Assembly (NCBI RefSeq): GCF_024198175.1 | Contig: NZ_JAJVKV010000004.1 | Span: 310,001 to 374,000 of the forward strand | DNA length: 64,000 nt | Direction of reading: 5' to 3' | DNA from: Pyxidicoccus xibeiensis | GTDB taxonomy: Bacteria > Myxococcota > Myxococcia > Myxococcales > Myxococcaceae | In this document: in pieces, positions 17,454 to 26,650 of the stretch | Numbering within the stretch: the stretch's first letter is position 1 | Layout: every line of letters starts with the position of its first letter | Made by a program: the position numbers and the translations under genes | The notes under the pieces: model-generated | The model's input: only the letters and a program-made list of their open reading frames with translations | Databases searched by the model: none | What the model was told of the DNA's origin: nothing

Positions 17454-18242
17454 GTGGACGACTTCACGAAACTCGCGTCGCTCGGAGCGCTCCTGGAGCG
17501 CGCTCGAACGTGTCTTTCGAGCGAAGACCTGCCGCAGCTCGTCATGAGTGACCCGGGCCACCCCGGGTACGTGGCCGCATATGAGCGCGTCCTGGCAGGA
17601 GGGGCGCCTGAGCTCCTGCGCGACGGCGGCCTCCTGCTCAACAGCTTCGAAATCACCGAGAACCTCCTGCTTTCCCACTCGGAGGCCAGCACCTCCCCGC
17701 GCCACCGGTGGTTCTCCATCCTCACGGCGTGCATCGAGCTCTTGAGCTGGAATGGCTGGGAAGCGTCGCGAGGAACGCCCGCGTCACAAGCGCTCTGCAA
17801 TCTGACGACCGACAGCTTCGCATTGCTCGACGCAGGTGACGCGCGTGCCCCGCTCGAGTTGTTGCCCTCAACCTGTCGGGAGCTGCAACAGGCCAGCGAG
17901 AATCGGCACCTTCGCGCCACTGCGCTGCTCTGTGAGTTGCTCGTGGGCGACCTGACCGACGCGGACATCGAAACAAGGTGCCGCGAGCTGAACCGTCACC
18001 ACGACGCGTTTCAAGCACAGTGCGTCGAGAGCGAAGACACCAACGAGTGGATTCCCAACGTGTGGCTTGCACGGCGGCCTGAGTTCATCTGGGGCGCAGC
18101 CGTGAGCCAGCGTCAGGAGCTACGAATGTGGCTCGAGCTCGTGAAGGCGCATTTCCCGTGGTCCCCGGGGCTCGCACTGAAGACCCGCGAACGGCTGCTC
18201 GAAGATGGCGAAGCGTGGGAGCGCTCGGCGCGCCGCAGGTAG
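17454..18242 (+). CDS. Conserved-looking protein of unknown function
   Basis: The frame opens at GTG 17454 (MDDFTKLASLG) and encodes 262 mostly helical, acidic residues with no signal peptide or membrane segment. It contains motifs such as NGWEASRGTP and NRHHDAFQAQCVESE but no domain I recognise. Codon use is GC3-rich over the whole length, which supports real coding. No clear ribosome-binding site precedes the start, so the first residues are uncertain. It stands alone between a terminator and a gene 141 bp downstream. A cytoplasmic immunity-like role is possible but unsupported. Confidence 0.6.
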   Translation: MDDFTKLASLGALLERARTCLSSEDLPQLVMSDPGHPGYVAAYERVLAGGAPELLRDGGLLLNSFEITENLLLSHSEASTSPRHRWFSILTACIELLSWNGWEASRGTPASQALCNLTTDSFALLDAGDARAPLELLPSTCRELQQASENRHLRATALLCELLVGDLTDADIETRCRELNRHHDAFQAQCVESEDTNEWIPNVWLARRPEFIWGAAVSQRQELRMWLELVKAHFPWSPGLALKTRERLLEDGEAWERSARRR

Positions 18243-18383
18243 CGCACCGGTCCACTTCGAAGGCCCGCAGCGGCAACGCCCTGTTGCGTGAGGGCGCGGG
18301 CCGACCTCGGCCGCGAAGCGCCGCGCGAGCGGGCTTGCGCGAGCGCGTGGGAGGCAAGCCGTCTATGGGTAGGATGCAGGGCC

Positions 18384-19817
18384 ATGTACCCGATACGCCG
18401 TCTTCTGACCCGTGGACCGTGGTTGTTCGACCTCAGACCGCATCGGCTCATCGTCCTCCACGGAGCCGAAGGCGTGCGCCGGGAGGTCAGCGGAGACGTG
18501 CCGAATCCTCCGTCCGCGCCCGTGTTCCTCGCCGCGCTCGGCGAGGCAGAGGACATCTGGGTAGGAGGCGGGGACAGGCGTGTCTTCTCCGTGGGGGCCG
18601 GCGCGAGCGCTCCCGTCCAGGCCTCTCCGAGGGAGTGCTTCGACCTCACCACCGATGGGGACCGGCTCATCGGAACGGTGGTGGACGGCGCCCTCAAGCT
18701 GACCACCCTCTTCACGACCGATGGGTCCGGGCAGCAGTGGAAGCCCATGCCCCTGCCCAAGCCCGTCTCCGCCAGGCACGGGCAGGGGTACTCCGAGGGG
18801 CGCCCCCACCGTCAGTCCCCCGATGGGGCATTCCTCGACACGAGCCCCTTTGGCATCACCGTCGTGGAGAAGGGCCGGGGCCGCGTCTACGTGCTCCGCG
18901 CGGGGGCGGCTCAGCCGGAGGGAGCGCTCCAGGTGGAGCCGGGCCATGAGCAGGACATCTGGCGGGCCCAGGCCACGCCCCACGGCGTGCTCCTCCTGCT
19001 CATCATCGACTACCGGCGGACGACGCTCCTCCACTTCGCGCTCGACGGCACCCTGCTCGGCTCCCTCCCGGGGAGCGAGGTGGATGAGGAGGAGGAGGAG
19101 GAGGACCTGACCTGGGGCGGTAAAGGGGTGTGCGTCCTCGACGCGGCCCGGGCGCTCCTCTTCGTCCAGGACAAGACCCTCCTGGTGTCCCTGCCCGGGC
19201 TCCAGGTGCTCGAGACGCTCGAGGGGGAGTGGTCCGACTTCGTGTCCGTGACGCCCGCGGGGCCTGACCAGTGGTGGGTGGGCGCCGCGGACAGTGACGC
19301 GCTCTTCCTGCTCACCGCCGCGCCCGGACACCCCTTGCACCGCCACGCCTCGAACCGTCCGGTGCGCCCGGGCGCGCCACTCATGCACATGGGTTACAAG
19401 ACGCCCGCCATCCACTGGACCGAGCACACCTCTGCGCCGCTGACCGTGTCCGCGCCGGTGGCCGAGACGTGGCGGGCGGTGGTGCGCAATGACGGGACCG
19501 CATGTGAGAGGGTGCGGGTCCGGGTGTCCGGGGTGCTCGTCGGCGCTCGTGTCGTAGACGTGAGCGTGCGGTATCGCGGCCAGCCGCTGCCGCTGGTGGG
19601 TCAGAACCGCGTGGACCTCGTGGGGGATACCGCCGGACTGGAGGGAGGGGCCACCGCGGAGCTGGAGGTGACCTTCACCCCCCGCGGCGAGGGCTCGGGA
19701 CCGCTGACCATCACCGTCGAGCCGTGCGCCTGGCAGTTCCAGGGCAAAGAAGAGCCTCGCGTCCTCGCGGTGACGGGCCATCCGGCCTCCGCCCGGTTCC
19801 CGCTCACGGTGGAGTAG
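18384..19817 (+). CDS. Beta-propeller-like protein of unknown function
   Basis: The start is ATG 18384 (MYPIRRLLTRGPWLF), giving 477 residues. There is no signal peptide. The first ~350 residues alternate short strands in propeller fashion (EDIWVGGGDRRVFSV, DRLIGTVVDGALKLTTLFTT, AQATPHGVLLLLIIDYRR, DQWWVGAADSDALFLL). The last ~110 residues (TWRAVVRNDGTACERVRVRV...) look like an Ig-like beta-sandwich. An unusual EEEEEED acidic run sits near residue 235. The last five codons plus stop (PLTVE*) are duplicated at 25361-25376, with the neighbouring pseudokinase segment. Confidence 0.65.
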   Translation: MYPIRRLLTRGPWLFDLRPHRLIVLHGAEGVRREVSGDVPNPPSAPVFLAALGEAEDIWVGGGDRRVFSVGAGASAPVQASPRECFDLTTDGDRLIGTVVDGALKLTTLFTTDGSGQQWKPMPLPKPVSARHGQGYSEGRPHRQSPDGAFLDTSPFGITVVEKGRGRVYVLRAGAAQPEGALQVEPGHEQDIWRAQATPHGVLLLLIIDYRRTTLLHFALDGTLLGSLPGSEVDEEEEEEDLTWGGKGVCVLDAARALLFVQDKTLLVSLPGLQVLETLEGEWSDFVSVTPAGPDQWWVGAADSDALFLLTAAPGHPLHRHASNRPVRPGAPLMHMGYKTPAIHWTEHTSAPLTVSAPVAETWRAVVRNDGTACERVRVRVSGVLVGARVVDVSVRYRGQPLPLVGQNRVDLVGDTAGLEGGATAELEVTFTPRGEGSGPLTITVEPCAWQFQGKEEPRVLAVTGHPASARFPLTVE

Positions 19818-20954
19818 CCCGAACCGCGCCCCCTGTCCTCGGGCAGCTCATGACCGGCGAGGTCACTCGAGGGCGGGCTCCGGAGTCATGGGCCGCGGAG
19901 CCGGAGCGGGAGCCTTCTCCGGCTCGGCCGCAGCGCCCATCGCCCACAGCGTGACACCGCCTCCGAGCAGGAACCCCAGGGCCGCGGCCGCCGCGAGGAG
20001 CCAACCTCGTCCCCAGCGGGGTCGTGCCCGGGCCTCCGGGCCGTCGGGAGCCGGGGCGGGCCGCGGGGCATCGGCCAGCGGGGAGCGCGGGTCTGGCAGG
20101 TCCGTCCGTGGCGTCCGCGGGGCGGGCCCCGGGCTGGAGTCGTCATCGAGCCGCACAGACGCGGGCCCTGGCGTGTGCGTCGGTGGACCGCCCGACAGCG
20201 AGGCGCCGGACGGCGTCGGGGGCGCCGGGGCGATGACGGTCGGGGCGTCTCCCGCCGTTACCTGCTGGATGAGCTGGACCACCTGCTGCGGCGTCACCGG
20301 CTCACCCACCGAGAGGATGAACTCCTCCAGGTCCGCCTGGAGCGCGCGGCAGTCCGGGTAACGCTGGTCCCGCTCCTGGGCGAGCGCCCGGGCGAGGATG
20401 GCTCGCAGGGCATCGGGCAGGTCCGGCCGGTGCTGCTCGGCGGGCACCATCGGCTCGGATACGATGGCGTCAAACAGCTTCTTGCCGGACGTGGCGTCAA
20501 AGGGCCTGCGCGCGGTGAGCAGCTCGTAGAGCACCAGACCGAGCGCGTATACGTCCACCCGCCGGTCCGACGACCGGCCCATTACCCCCTCGGGCGCCAT
20601 ATACAGGTACTTGCTCCAGCTGGGAGTGAACCGTTCGGTGGTCCACCGGTCCCGGAAATAGTCGGTGCCGAAGCCCACCACCCTGGCCATCCCCTGGTGC
20701 GACAGGAGGATGTTGTCCGGCCTGACGCAGCGGTGGATGAGCCTCTGCGGCGGGTTCGTCTGGGGGTCGGTGACGTCGTGGACGTAGGCGAGCCCCTCGC
20801 AGGCCTGCGAGATGATGCGCGCACACAGTGTCGCCGGAAGGGTCATCCGCTGGGCCGACAGGTGCTTGATGACCCTGCGCAGGCTGGGCCCCTCGATGCG
20901 CTCACTGGCGAGGAAGTACGTGCCGTCCGCCACACCGAAGTCGAAGACCTGCGC
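19802..20954. repeat. Segmental duplication, copy A (1.15 kb)
   Basis: This segment matches 25361-26514 in the same orientation with roughly 90-95% identity by eye. It starts inside the last codons of the gene ending at 19817 (GCTCACGGTGGAGTAG) and ends inside the pseudokinase gene just after TCGAAGACCTGCGC. Copy A has intact genes at both edges, so it is likely the source. Confidence 0.85.
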
Positions 20955-21164
20955 GAGGTGCGGGTGCGAGAGAAGGGCGGCCTCCCTCGCCATGTCGAGG
21001 AAGATCTCCGGGAACCCCACGTCCTCGACCATGTCCGGCCGGAGGCAGTGGAGCACCAGCGTCTTCTCGACGCCCCGCGGGCCGGTGGCCCTGGCCAGAT
21101 AATCCTCGATGATGCCTTCGACGAGCCGGTGGATGCGCTGGTATTTGCCGACGTGCGTGGTCAC
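19863..21164 (-). CDS. Membrane-anchored pseudokinase (Hanks-type fold, catalytic residues lost)
   Basis: The 433-residue protein keeps the overall kinase order but has lost catalysis: the Lys strand reads VEKTLVLHCLRP with no VAxK, the catalytic loop is HRCVRPDN (Asp to Cys), and the metal-binding motif is GFG instead of DFG. The APE helix (YMAPEGV), DVYALGLVLYELLT and the final RYPDCRALQADL are retained. A Pro-rich linker (~300-395) leads to one membrane helix (WLLAAAAALGFLLGGGVTLWAM) and a short Pro/Ala tail. It probably acts as a scaffold or regulator of an active kinase. A second, N-terminally truncated copy lies at 25423. Confidence 0.85.
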   Translation of the reverse strand: MTTHVGKYQRIHRLVEGIIEDYLARATGPRGVEKTLVLHCLRPDMVEDVGFPEIFLDMAREAALLSHPHLAQVFDFGVADGTYFLASERIEGPSLRRVIKHLSAQRMTLPATLCARIISQACEGLAYVHDVTDPQTNPPQRLIHRCVRPDNILLSHQGMARVVGFGTDYFRDRWTTERFTPSWSKYLYMAPEGVMGRSSDRRVDVYALGLVLYELLTARRPFDATSGKKLFDAIVSEPMVPAEQHRPDLPDALRAILARALAQERDQRYPDCRALQADLEEFILSVGEPVTPQQVVQLIQQVTAGDAPTVIAPAPPTPSGASLSGGPPTHTPGPASVRLDDDSSPGPAPRTPRTDLPDPRSPLADAPRPAPAPDGPEARARPRWGRGWLLAAAAALGFLLGGGVTLWAMGAAAEPEKAPAPAPRPMTPEPALE

Positions 21165-21220
21165 GAGGCGTATGAATAGCAGGCATCACCGGTCTCATCG
21201 AGCGCGGGGGGCGAGCTTGA

Positions 21221-22576
21221 CTAGACGTCAGTCACCAGCGTCCAGGTGGGCTTCACCCACTTGGGCCCGTTCGCGCCCTGCTCGATGAACGCCGTGTTGG
21301 CCAGGTTGCCCGGCACCAGGTAGGCGCCGATGAAGGGCTCCGCGATGGCCGCGGTCTGCTCGACGACCACTCCCAGCACGCTGCCACCGCCGTTGCCGGT
21401 CGCTCCGCCGAAGCCTGCTTGCTGCAGCGAGCCCCAGCCCACCCCGCTGGTGTCAGGGGCGGTTGGCGGGTTTGTCGAGCTCACGTAGTCGAGCGAATTG
21501 CTCGGACTGTTGACGAAGCTGTAGAGGGCGCCGTTGTAAGCAACCGCGCCCGGAGAGGTGGTCTGGATCGCCGTGGCGCCGGTGCTCGTGTAGACGGTGA
21601 AAAGGGGTACGGTGGGATGGTTGTTCGTGCCGAACGTCATGCTCGAGTCGATGATGACGTAGCCCAGTGCTGAGTTCTTTGCGTTGATGAAGCAATAGAT
21701 GCGGCCATTGAATACCGTCGCGGACGGGCCGATGTTGGCAGCCGTCAAGACGGCGCTGTTGCTGGTATCCTGGTAGATCTGGGTGTCATTGCACCAAGTG
21801 CCGTTCGAGGACATGACGGTGCAGCCCAGCTTTCCGTCATTGGAATCGCCGGTGTGAAACAGGTACAGAGAGTTGTTGAATGCAACGAGCGAGGGAGAGC
21901 CGTTCAGCCCTCCGTTCGAAGCCTGTGTCTGGGGGCCCCAGCTGTTCCCGTCAGACGAGGCGTTGTACCAGATGTTGTTGTGGCCGTGCGCCTTGTACGC
22001 GACGTAGATCTGGCCGTTGTAGACCGCTGCGCTGGGCGCGTTGGACAGCAAGTTGGTGCCCGAGTCCTTGTTCGAGGGGATGAGCTGGAGCTGGGTTTGC
22101 CAGCTGTTCACGCCCGAGAGCACGTTGTAGAAGAGCTGCCCGGCCGCATTGGCGTAGATGACCCACACCGAATAGTTGTTGAGCGCCGCCAGCGCCGGTG
22201 AACCCGTCGGGACATCCGGCCACAGCTCCCGGCGCAGTTGCAGGGCCAGTTGGATGGCGTCGGAGCGGAAGGCGATGAGGGCATCCGGCCGGCGCTCCCG
22301 GTACTTGGCCAGATACCAGGTGTACAGGGCGTGTGTGTAGGCAGGCCCGCGGGCCCAACCCAGGTCCAGGCTCTCGACATCCAGGGTGATGGAGCCGCCC
22401 TGGGCCTCCCACAAGGAGGAGCGGAGATTGGCGACGAGCGTCGCCATGGCGGGCAGCGCCGTATCCTCGGGGATGAGCAGGAGCACGGACTTTCCAGCCG
22501 GACGCGCCTCCTGGGCCACCGCCTGGGGGGACAGCAGCGAGAGGAGGCAGAAGACAAGGACGATGCGCCAGGACAT
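21221..22576 (-). CDS. Secreted chimera: sensor-kinase-like periplasmic N-domain joined to a propeller lectin-like domain
   Basis: ATG 22576 gives a clear signal peptide (MSWRIVLVFCLLSLLSPQAVA) and 451 residues in total. Residues ~27-125 (VLLLIPEDTALPA, ...LDLGWARGPAYTHAL, RPDALIAFRSDAIQL) resemble the periplasmic substrate-binding region found in front of myxobacterial hybrid histidine kinases. At about residue 125-130 (WPDVPTGSPALAAL) this ends abruptly. The remainder is a lower-GC beta-repeat region (YNGQIYVAYKAHG, FNNSLYLFHTGDS, FNGRIYCFINAKN, YNGALYSFVN) of the fucolectin/sialidase-like propeller type. This looks like a fusion by recombination. The product is probably secreted. Confidence 0.7.
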   Translation of the reverse strand: MSWRIVLVFCLLSLLSPQAVAQEARPAGKSVLLLIPEDTALPAMATLVANLRSSLWEAQGGSITLDVESLDLGWARGPAYTHALYTWYLAKYRERRPDALIAFRSDAIQLALQLRRELWPDVPTGSPALAALNNYSVWVIYANAAGQLFYNVLSGVNSWQTQLQLIPSNKDSGTNLLSNAPSAAVYNGQIYVAYKAHGHNNIWYNASSDGNSWGPQTQASNGGLNGSPSLVAFNNSLYLFHTGDSNDGKLGCTVMSSNGTWCNDTQIYQDTSNSAVLTAANIGPSATVFNGRIYCFINAKNSALGYVIIDSSMTFGTNNHPTVPLFTVYTSTGATAIQTTSPGAVAYNGALYSFVNSPSNSLDYVSSTNPPTAPDTSGVGWGSLQQAGFGGATGNGGGSVLGVVVEQTAAIAEPFIGAYLVPGNLANTAFIEQGANGPKWVKPTWTLVTDV

Positions 22577-22642
22577 GGTGGACACTTTGAACGCAGGAAC
22601 TCGCCGTGCCTGCATCAAAACGCGCGTCATGCCGGCGAGCGA

Positions 22643-23147
22643 TGGAGCAACTGGCTATGGACTGCCATCGCCATCCGCGGGGCCCGAGGTGGCAGGGCGT
22701 GGCTTGACCATGACAGGGAAATAGCACGCGCTCCTGTATGCAAAGCCGCCCCTGTCATCACAGTCCTTCACGTCCGCGGGCAGCTTCGCCCAACAACCGC
22801 CGTTGATGGCGACCTGCTCCTTGCCGGGACAGCGGCCCTTGGCGTCCGGGCGCCGCTGACCTTGAAGGGGCTTCGGCGGCAGGTCCTGCGCGATGGAGGC
22901 CCACAGGGAGGGGGCTCGCTCGGGTGCCACCGGCGCCGTCAGCACGGAGTCCCCGACGGCCACGGCGCCGCCATCCCTGGACTCATCCTCCTCCGCGAGG
23001 TGGGCCGCCGCGGGCTCTTCGGAGGGACTCCCCCTCAGCAGCCCTCCGGCGCTCAGCGCCACTGCGCCTGCGAGGCCGGCGGCCACGAGTCGGGGCCACC
23101 TCGCCACGCGAGGAGGGGGCCGCACCGTGACGCGCTGGGGGAGGTGC
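22643..23147 (-). pseudogene. 3' fragment of a second copy of the Cys-tail kinase
   Basis: From about 23147 down to the stop at 22655 the minus strand encodes LPQRVTVRPPPRVARW, the membrane helix, and the CPGKEQVAINGGCW tail. It is nearly identical to residues ~315-478 of the kinase at 12733-14169. Homology also covers the 12 bp after the stop (TGGAGCAACTGGCTA) and begins exactly there. No kinase domain precedes it; the sequence switches at ~23148 to the last codons of the amidohydrolase gene. It is not expressed as a kinase. Confidence 0.85.
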
Positions 23148-23150
23148 CGC

Positions 23151-24518
23151 TCAGCGTGTCGACGCATCCACCTGCTTCTCTCGAGCACGGGCGTCCAGGA
23201 CCACCTGCCCGTCCTTCATCACGAACCGCACCTGCTTCAGCGCCCCGATGTCCTTCAGCGGATTCCCCTCCACCGCGAGCAGGTCCGCGAGCTTGTTCGG
23301 TCCGAGCGAGCCAATCTGGTCCTGCATGCGCAGCAGCTCCGCCGCGTTCACTGTCGCGGCGCGCAGGATGTCCAAGGGCTTGAGACCCGCCTCGGCATAG
23401 GCGATGACCCACTTCACGCTGGCCTGCCCTCGCGTCAGCCCTGGCATCACGATGTACATGTCCGAGCCCGCGGCAATCCGGACACCCGCGGCCACCGCAC
23501 GGCGGAGGCGGTCATTGGCCCTGGCAATGGCCTTCTTGCAGCGCTCCTTCTGCTTGCGCTGGCGCTCCGCGTTGCCGGGCTGGGCCTCGAACGAGTCACA
23601 CACGTCCATCGGGCCATCAGTCGGCACCAGGAAGGTGCGATTGCGGACCATGGGCGCCAGCACGTCATCGGGAAGGGAGTACCCGTGCTCGATGGAGTCG
23701 ACGCCCGCCTGGACCGCGATGCGAATGCTCTCGTCGGTGGTGGTGTGCGCCGCCACCGGGCGCTTCTTGCGGTGGGCCTCCTCGACGATGACCTTCAGCT
23801 CCTCCAAGGAGAGGAGGTTGTGCCCGTTGTCGACAATGACCTTGATGCAGTCCGCGCCGTCCAGGATGGCCTGCCGCACGGCGCGCCGGGCCTCCTCTAC
23901 ACCGGAGATGGTGACGTACTCCTGCTCGATGAGGGGCTGAGCCGGAAGCTGGAGCGCGGGGAACTGCCCGCCCTGTGGAGCGAGCGCGCGGGTGCAGGCG
24001 GAGATGCGCGGGCCCTGCACCCAGCCGCGCTGGATGGCGTTGCGCAGCGCCACGTCGCCGTTGACCCCCGAGTTGCCGACGTCGCGCACCGTGGTGACAC
24101 CCGCCTCAAGCATTTCGCGGCCCAGCTTCGCGCCCAGGAGCGCGCGCTCGGCGGTGCTGCTCTGGGTGACGGTGGAGACCATGCCGTCGCCTCCGTTCTC
24201 CGGGTCGAGGTCCAGCAGCAGGTGCGAGTGCGCGTCAATCAGCCCGGGCAGCAGGGTGACGTCGCCCAGGTCGATGACCCGTGTTCCCGAGGGGATGGAG
24301 AGGCCGGTGCCCACGGCCTGGATGCTCGGGCCTTCGATGAGCACGACTGCATCCGGCAGGACCCGGTCACTCTTCCCATCGAAGAGCCTCGCGGCGCGGA
24401 GGGCAATGCGCGTGGGCTTCGCGGAGGAGGGCGTCTGCCCCCATGACGGCAAGGGAACGCAGCACAGGAGGAGCGTGCCAATGAAAGTCGTCAACAAGTA
24501 TCGGGAACGGTAGGACAA
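23151..24518 (-). CDS. Secreted metal-dependent amidohydrolase
   Basis: The best start is TTG 24518, which has CAGGAG eight bases upstream and opens directly into a signal peptide (YLLTTFIGTLLLCCVPLPSWG). The mature protein has the full amidohydrolase metal site: LIDAHSH (HxH), GADCIKVIVDNG (carboxylated Lys), AAHTTTDES (His), SIEHG (His) and AAGSDM (Asp). The C-terminal beta-sandwich closes with GSLGPNKLADLLAVEGNPLKDI. This subgroup includes Xaa-Pro dipeptidases and imidazolonepropionase-like enzymes. The stop codon lies 3-4 bp from the breakpoint with the kinase fragment, so the gene was apparently carried in intact. Confidence 0.88.
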   Translation of the reverse strand: MSYRSRYLLTTFIGTLLLCCVPLPSWGQTPSSAKPTRIALRAARLFDGKSDRVLPDAVVLIEGPSIQAVGTGLSIPSGTRVIDLGDVTLLPGLIDAHSHLLLDLDPENGGDGMVSTVTQSSTAERALLGAKLGREMLEAGVTTVRDVGNSGVNGDVALRNAIQRGWVQGPRISACTRALAPQGGQFPALQLPAQPLIEQEYVTISGVEEARRAVRQAILDGADCIKVIVDNGHNLLSLEELKVIVEEAHRKKRPVAAHTTTDESIRIAVQAGVDSIEHGYSLPDDVLAPMVRNRTFLVPTDGPMDVCDSFEAQPGNAERQRKQKERCKKAIARANDRLRRAVAAGVRIAAGSDMYIVMPGLTRGQASVKWVIAYAEAGLKPLDILRAATVNAAELLRMQDQIGSLGPNKLADLLAVEGNPLKDIGALKQVRFVMKDGQVVLDARAREKQVDASTR

Positions 24519-24640
24519 GGCGTGACTCCTGGGGCGCGCGACACCTGCTCGAGAAGCCGCACCTTGGCTGGCGCGGTCAGCGCCGCCGGGAAAGCATGGC
24601 AACAGCGGCAGGGCCGGTCAGCCCGGTATCGCCCGCTGTT

Positions 24641-25177
24641 TCATATCCGCGCCAATATCGCCATCTCGGTACGCATCGGTTTCTTCTCCACCGCCGTGGC
24701 GTCGCGCGAGCCGCCCAGGCCAAGCGCCGGGACAAACGCGTACATTTCGCTGCTCGCTGGCGCGCCAAGCCGCGGGAAGGCGGCTTCGTATACGTCGATA
24801 AAGTACGACGCTTCCAGGCCTTCCCTGTCGCAAAGCAGGGTGTCCATCACGAATTCAAGGTCGCCCTCGGTGCCGACTTCATCAATGCAGTTGTGCACCG
24901 GGTTCAACGCCTTGTATTGGCCCTCGTGATAAAACACCACATGTCCAAACCCGCACTTGAGGAACCCCAGACAGTGCGCGGGGTCCAGGCCCCACAAGGA
25001 AAAATACGGCCTGCAATAGTCAGCCGACACGAACTGGAAGAAGCCGTCGGCGTAGCTGTTGCGTTGCACCGTATCCAGATAAGTTCTCAGCTCGGCTGGA
25101 ATCTGGGGCGCAGCACCGGAGGCCGGAGGGGCGTCGTGCTGAACGTAGAGGCGATACGTGGAGAGAAAGGTATCCAT
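24641..25177 (-). CDS. GAD-like/DUF1851 (Tdi1-type) immunity protein, orphan
   Basis: The 178-residue cytoplasmic protein has the GAD-like N-part (PAELRTYL...SYADGFFQFVSADYCRPYFSLW, quoted in part), the FGHVVFYHEGQY strand pair, and the DUF1851 ending MYAFVPALGLGGSRD followed by KKPMRTEMAILA. This is the layout of Tdi1, the immunity protein of the T6SS DNase Tde1. No toxin gene is adjacent, so it may protect against toxins of competing strains. Base composition looks lower in G+C than in neighbours, and it sits in a rearranged region, so horizontal gain is likely. Confidence 0.75.
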   Translation of the reverse strand: MDTFLSTYRLYVQHDAPPASGAAPQIPAELRTYLDTVQRNSYADGFFQFVSADYCRPYFSLWGLDPAHCLGFLKCGFGHVVFYHEGQYKALNPVHNCIDEVGTEGDLEFVMDTLLCDREGLEASYFIDVYEAAFPRLGAPASSEMYAFVPALGLGGSRDATAVEKKPMRTEMAILARI

Positions 25178-25360
25178 TGGGTCGACTCTTGAAGTTGATT
25201 CGCAAACCGAAGTCCATCTTTACTTTTTCCTCGGCTCCTCCACCCGGGTTCAAGGGTGTCACGCATCCTGCTCCCGCTCCGGACGAGCAAGCCGTCCCCA
25301 TCCGGGCCTCGCTCGTGGATGCCTATTCGCGCTGCCAGCGAATCACTCGCAAGGCGGCCA

Positions 25361-26514
25361 GCTCACGGTGGAGTAGCCCGAGCCGCGCCCCCCTGTCCTC
25401 GGGCAGCGCATGACGGGCGAGGTCACTCGACGGCGGGCTCCGGAGTCATGGGCCGCGGAGCCGGAGCGGGAGCCTTCTCCGGCTCGGCCGCAGCGCCCAT
25501 CACCCAGAGCGTGCCCCCTCCTCCGAGCAGGAACCCCAGGGCCGCTGCCGCCGCGAGGAGCCAACCTCGTCCCCAGCGGCGCCGTGCCTGGGGCTCCGGG
25601 CCGTCGGGAGCCGGGGCGGGCCGCGGGGCCTCGGACGGCGGGGAGCGCGAATCTGGCAGGTCCGTGCGTGGCGTCCGCGAGGTGGGCCCCGGCCTGGAGT
25701 CGTCATCGAGCCGCACAGACGCGGGCCCTGGCGTGTGCGTCGGTGGGCCGCCCGACAGCGAGGCGCCGGACAGCGTCGGGGGTGCCGGGGCGATGACGGT
25801 CGGGGCGTCGCTCGCCGTTACCTGCTGGATGAGCTGGACCACCCGCTGCGGCGTCACCGGCTCACCCACCGAGAGGATGAATTCCTCCAGGTCCGCCTGG
25901 AGCGCGCGGCAGTCCGGGTAACGCTGGTCCCGCTCCCTGGCGAGCGCCCGGGCGAGGATGGCTCGCAGGGCACCGGGCAGGTCCGGCCGGTGCTGCTCGG
26001 CGGGCACCATCGGCTTGAAGACGATGGCCTCAATCAGGGCCATGACAGGCATGGAGTCAAAGGGCCTGCGCGCGGTGAGCAGCTCGTAGAGCACCAGACC
26101 GAGCGCGTAGACGTCCACCCGCCGGTCCGACGACAGGCCCATTACCCCCTCGGGCGCCATGTACAGGTACTTGCTCCAGTTCGGGACGAGATGTTCGGTG
26201 GTCCACCGGGCCCGGAAATCGTCGGTGCCGAAGCCCACCACCCTGGCCATCCCCTGGTGCGACAGGAGGATGTTGTCCGGCTTGACGCAGCGGTGGATGA
26301 GCCTCAGCGGCGGGTTCGCCTGGGGGTCGGTGAGGTCGTGGGCGTAGGCGAGCCCTTCGCAGGCCTGCGAGATGATGCGCGCACACAGTGTCGCCGGAAG
26401 AGTCATCCGCTGGGCCGACAGGTGCTTGATGACCCTGCGCAGGCTGGGCCCCTCGATGTGCTCACTGGCGAGGAAGTACGTGCCGTCCGCCACACCGAAG
26501 TCGAAGATCTGCGC
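25361..26514. repeat. Segmental duplication, copy B (1.15 kb)
   Basis: This is a copy of 19802-20954. Its left edge carries the orphan last codons and stop of the propeller gene (GCTCACGGTGGAGTAG) without the gene. Its right edge (GAAGATCTGCGC) joins to unrelated DNA. Differences include a replaced stretch around residues RPFDSMPVMALIEAIVFK versus RPFDATSGKKLFDAIVSE in copy A. Confidence 0.85.
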
Positions 26515-26574
26515 ATTGCCATGGGCGTAGTGGATTCCCACAACTAGTTCATCAGCTCCAATCTGCTCCTGCAA
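25423..26574 (-). pseudogene. N-terminally truncated pseudokinase copy
   Basis: From IFDFGVADGTYFLASEHIEG onward this matches the pseudokinase at 19863-21164 through to its end, including HRCVKPDN and GFG in place of HRD and DFG. The first ~75 residues of the parent (N-terminus and ATP-site strand) are missing. The frame instead opens at a TTG (26574) into an unrelated 22-residue leader (MQEQIGADELVVGIHYAHGN). The linker and membrane helix are intact. It is probably non-functional, but a short membrane protein could still be made. Confidence 0.75.
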
Positions 26575-26650
26575 ACCTGACTAAGCTGGGCGTCACCGGA
26601 ACCCGGGGGCTCCCGACGGGTCCCCACACCCCTCCGGAGAGGAGCTGTCC

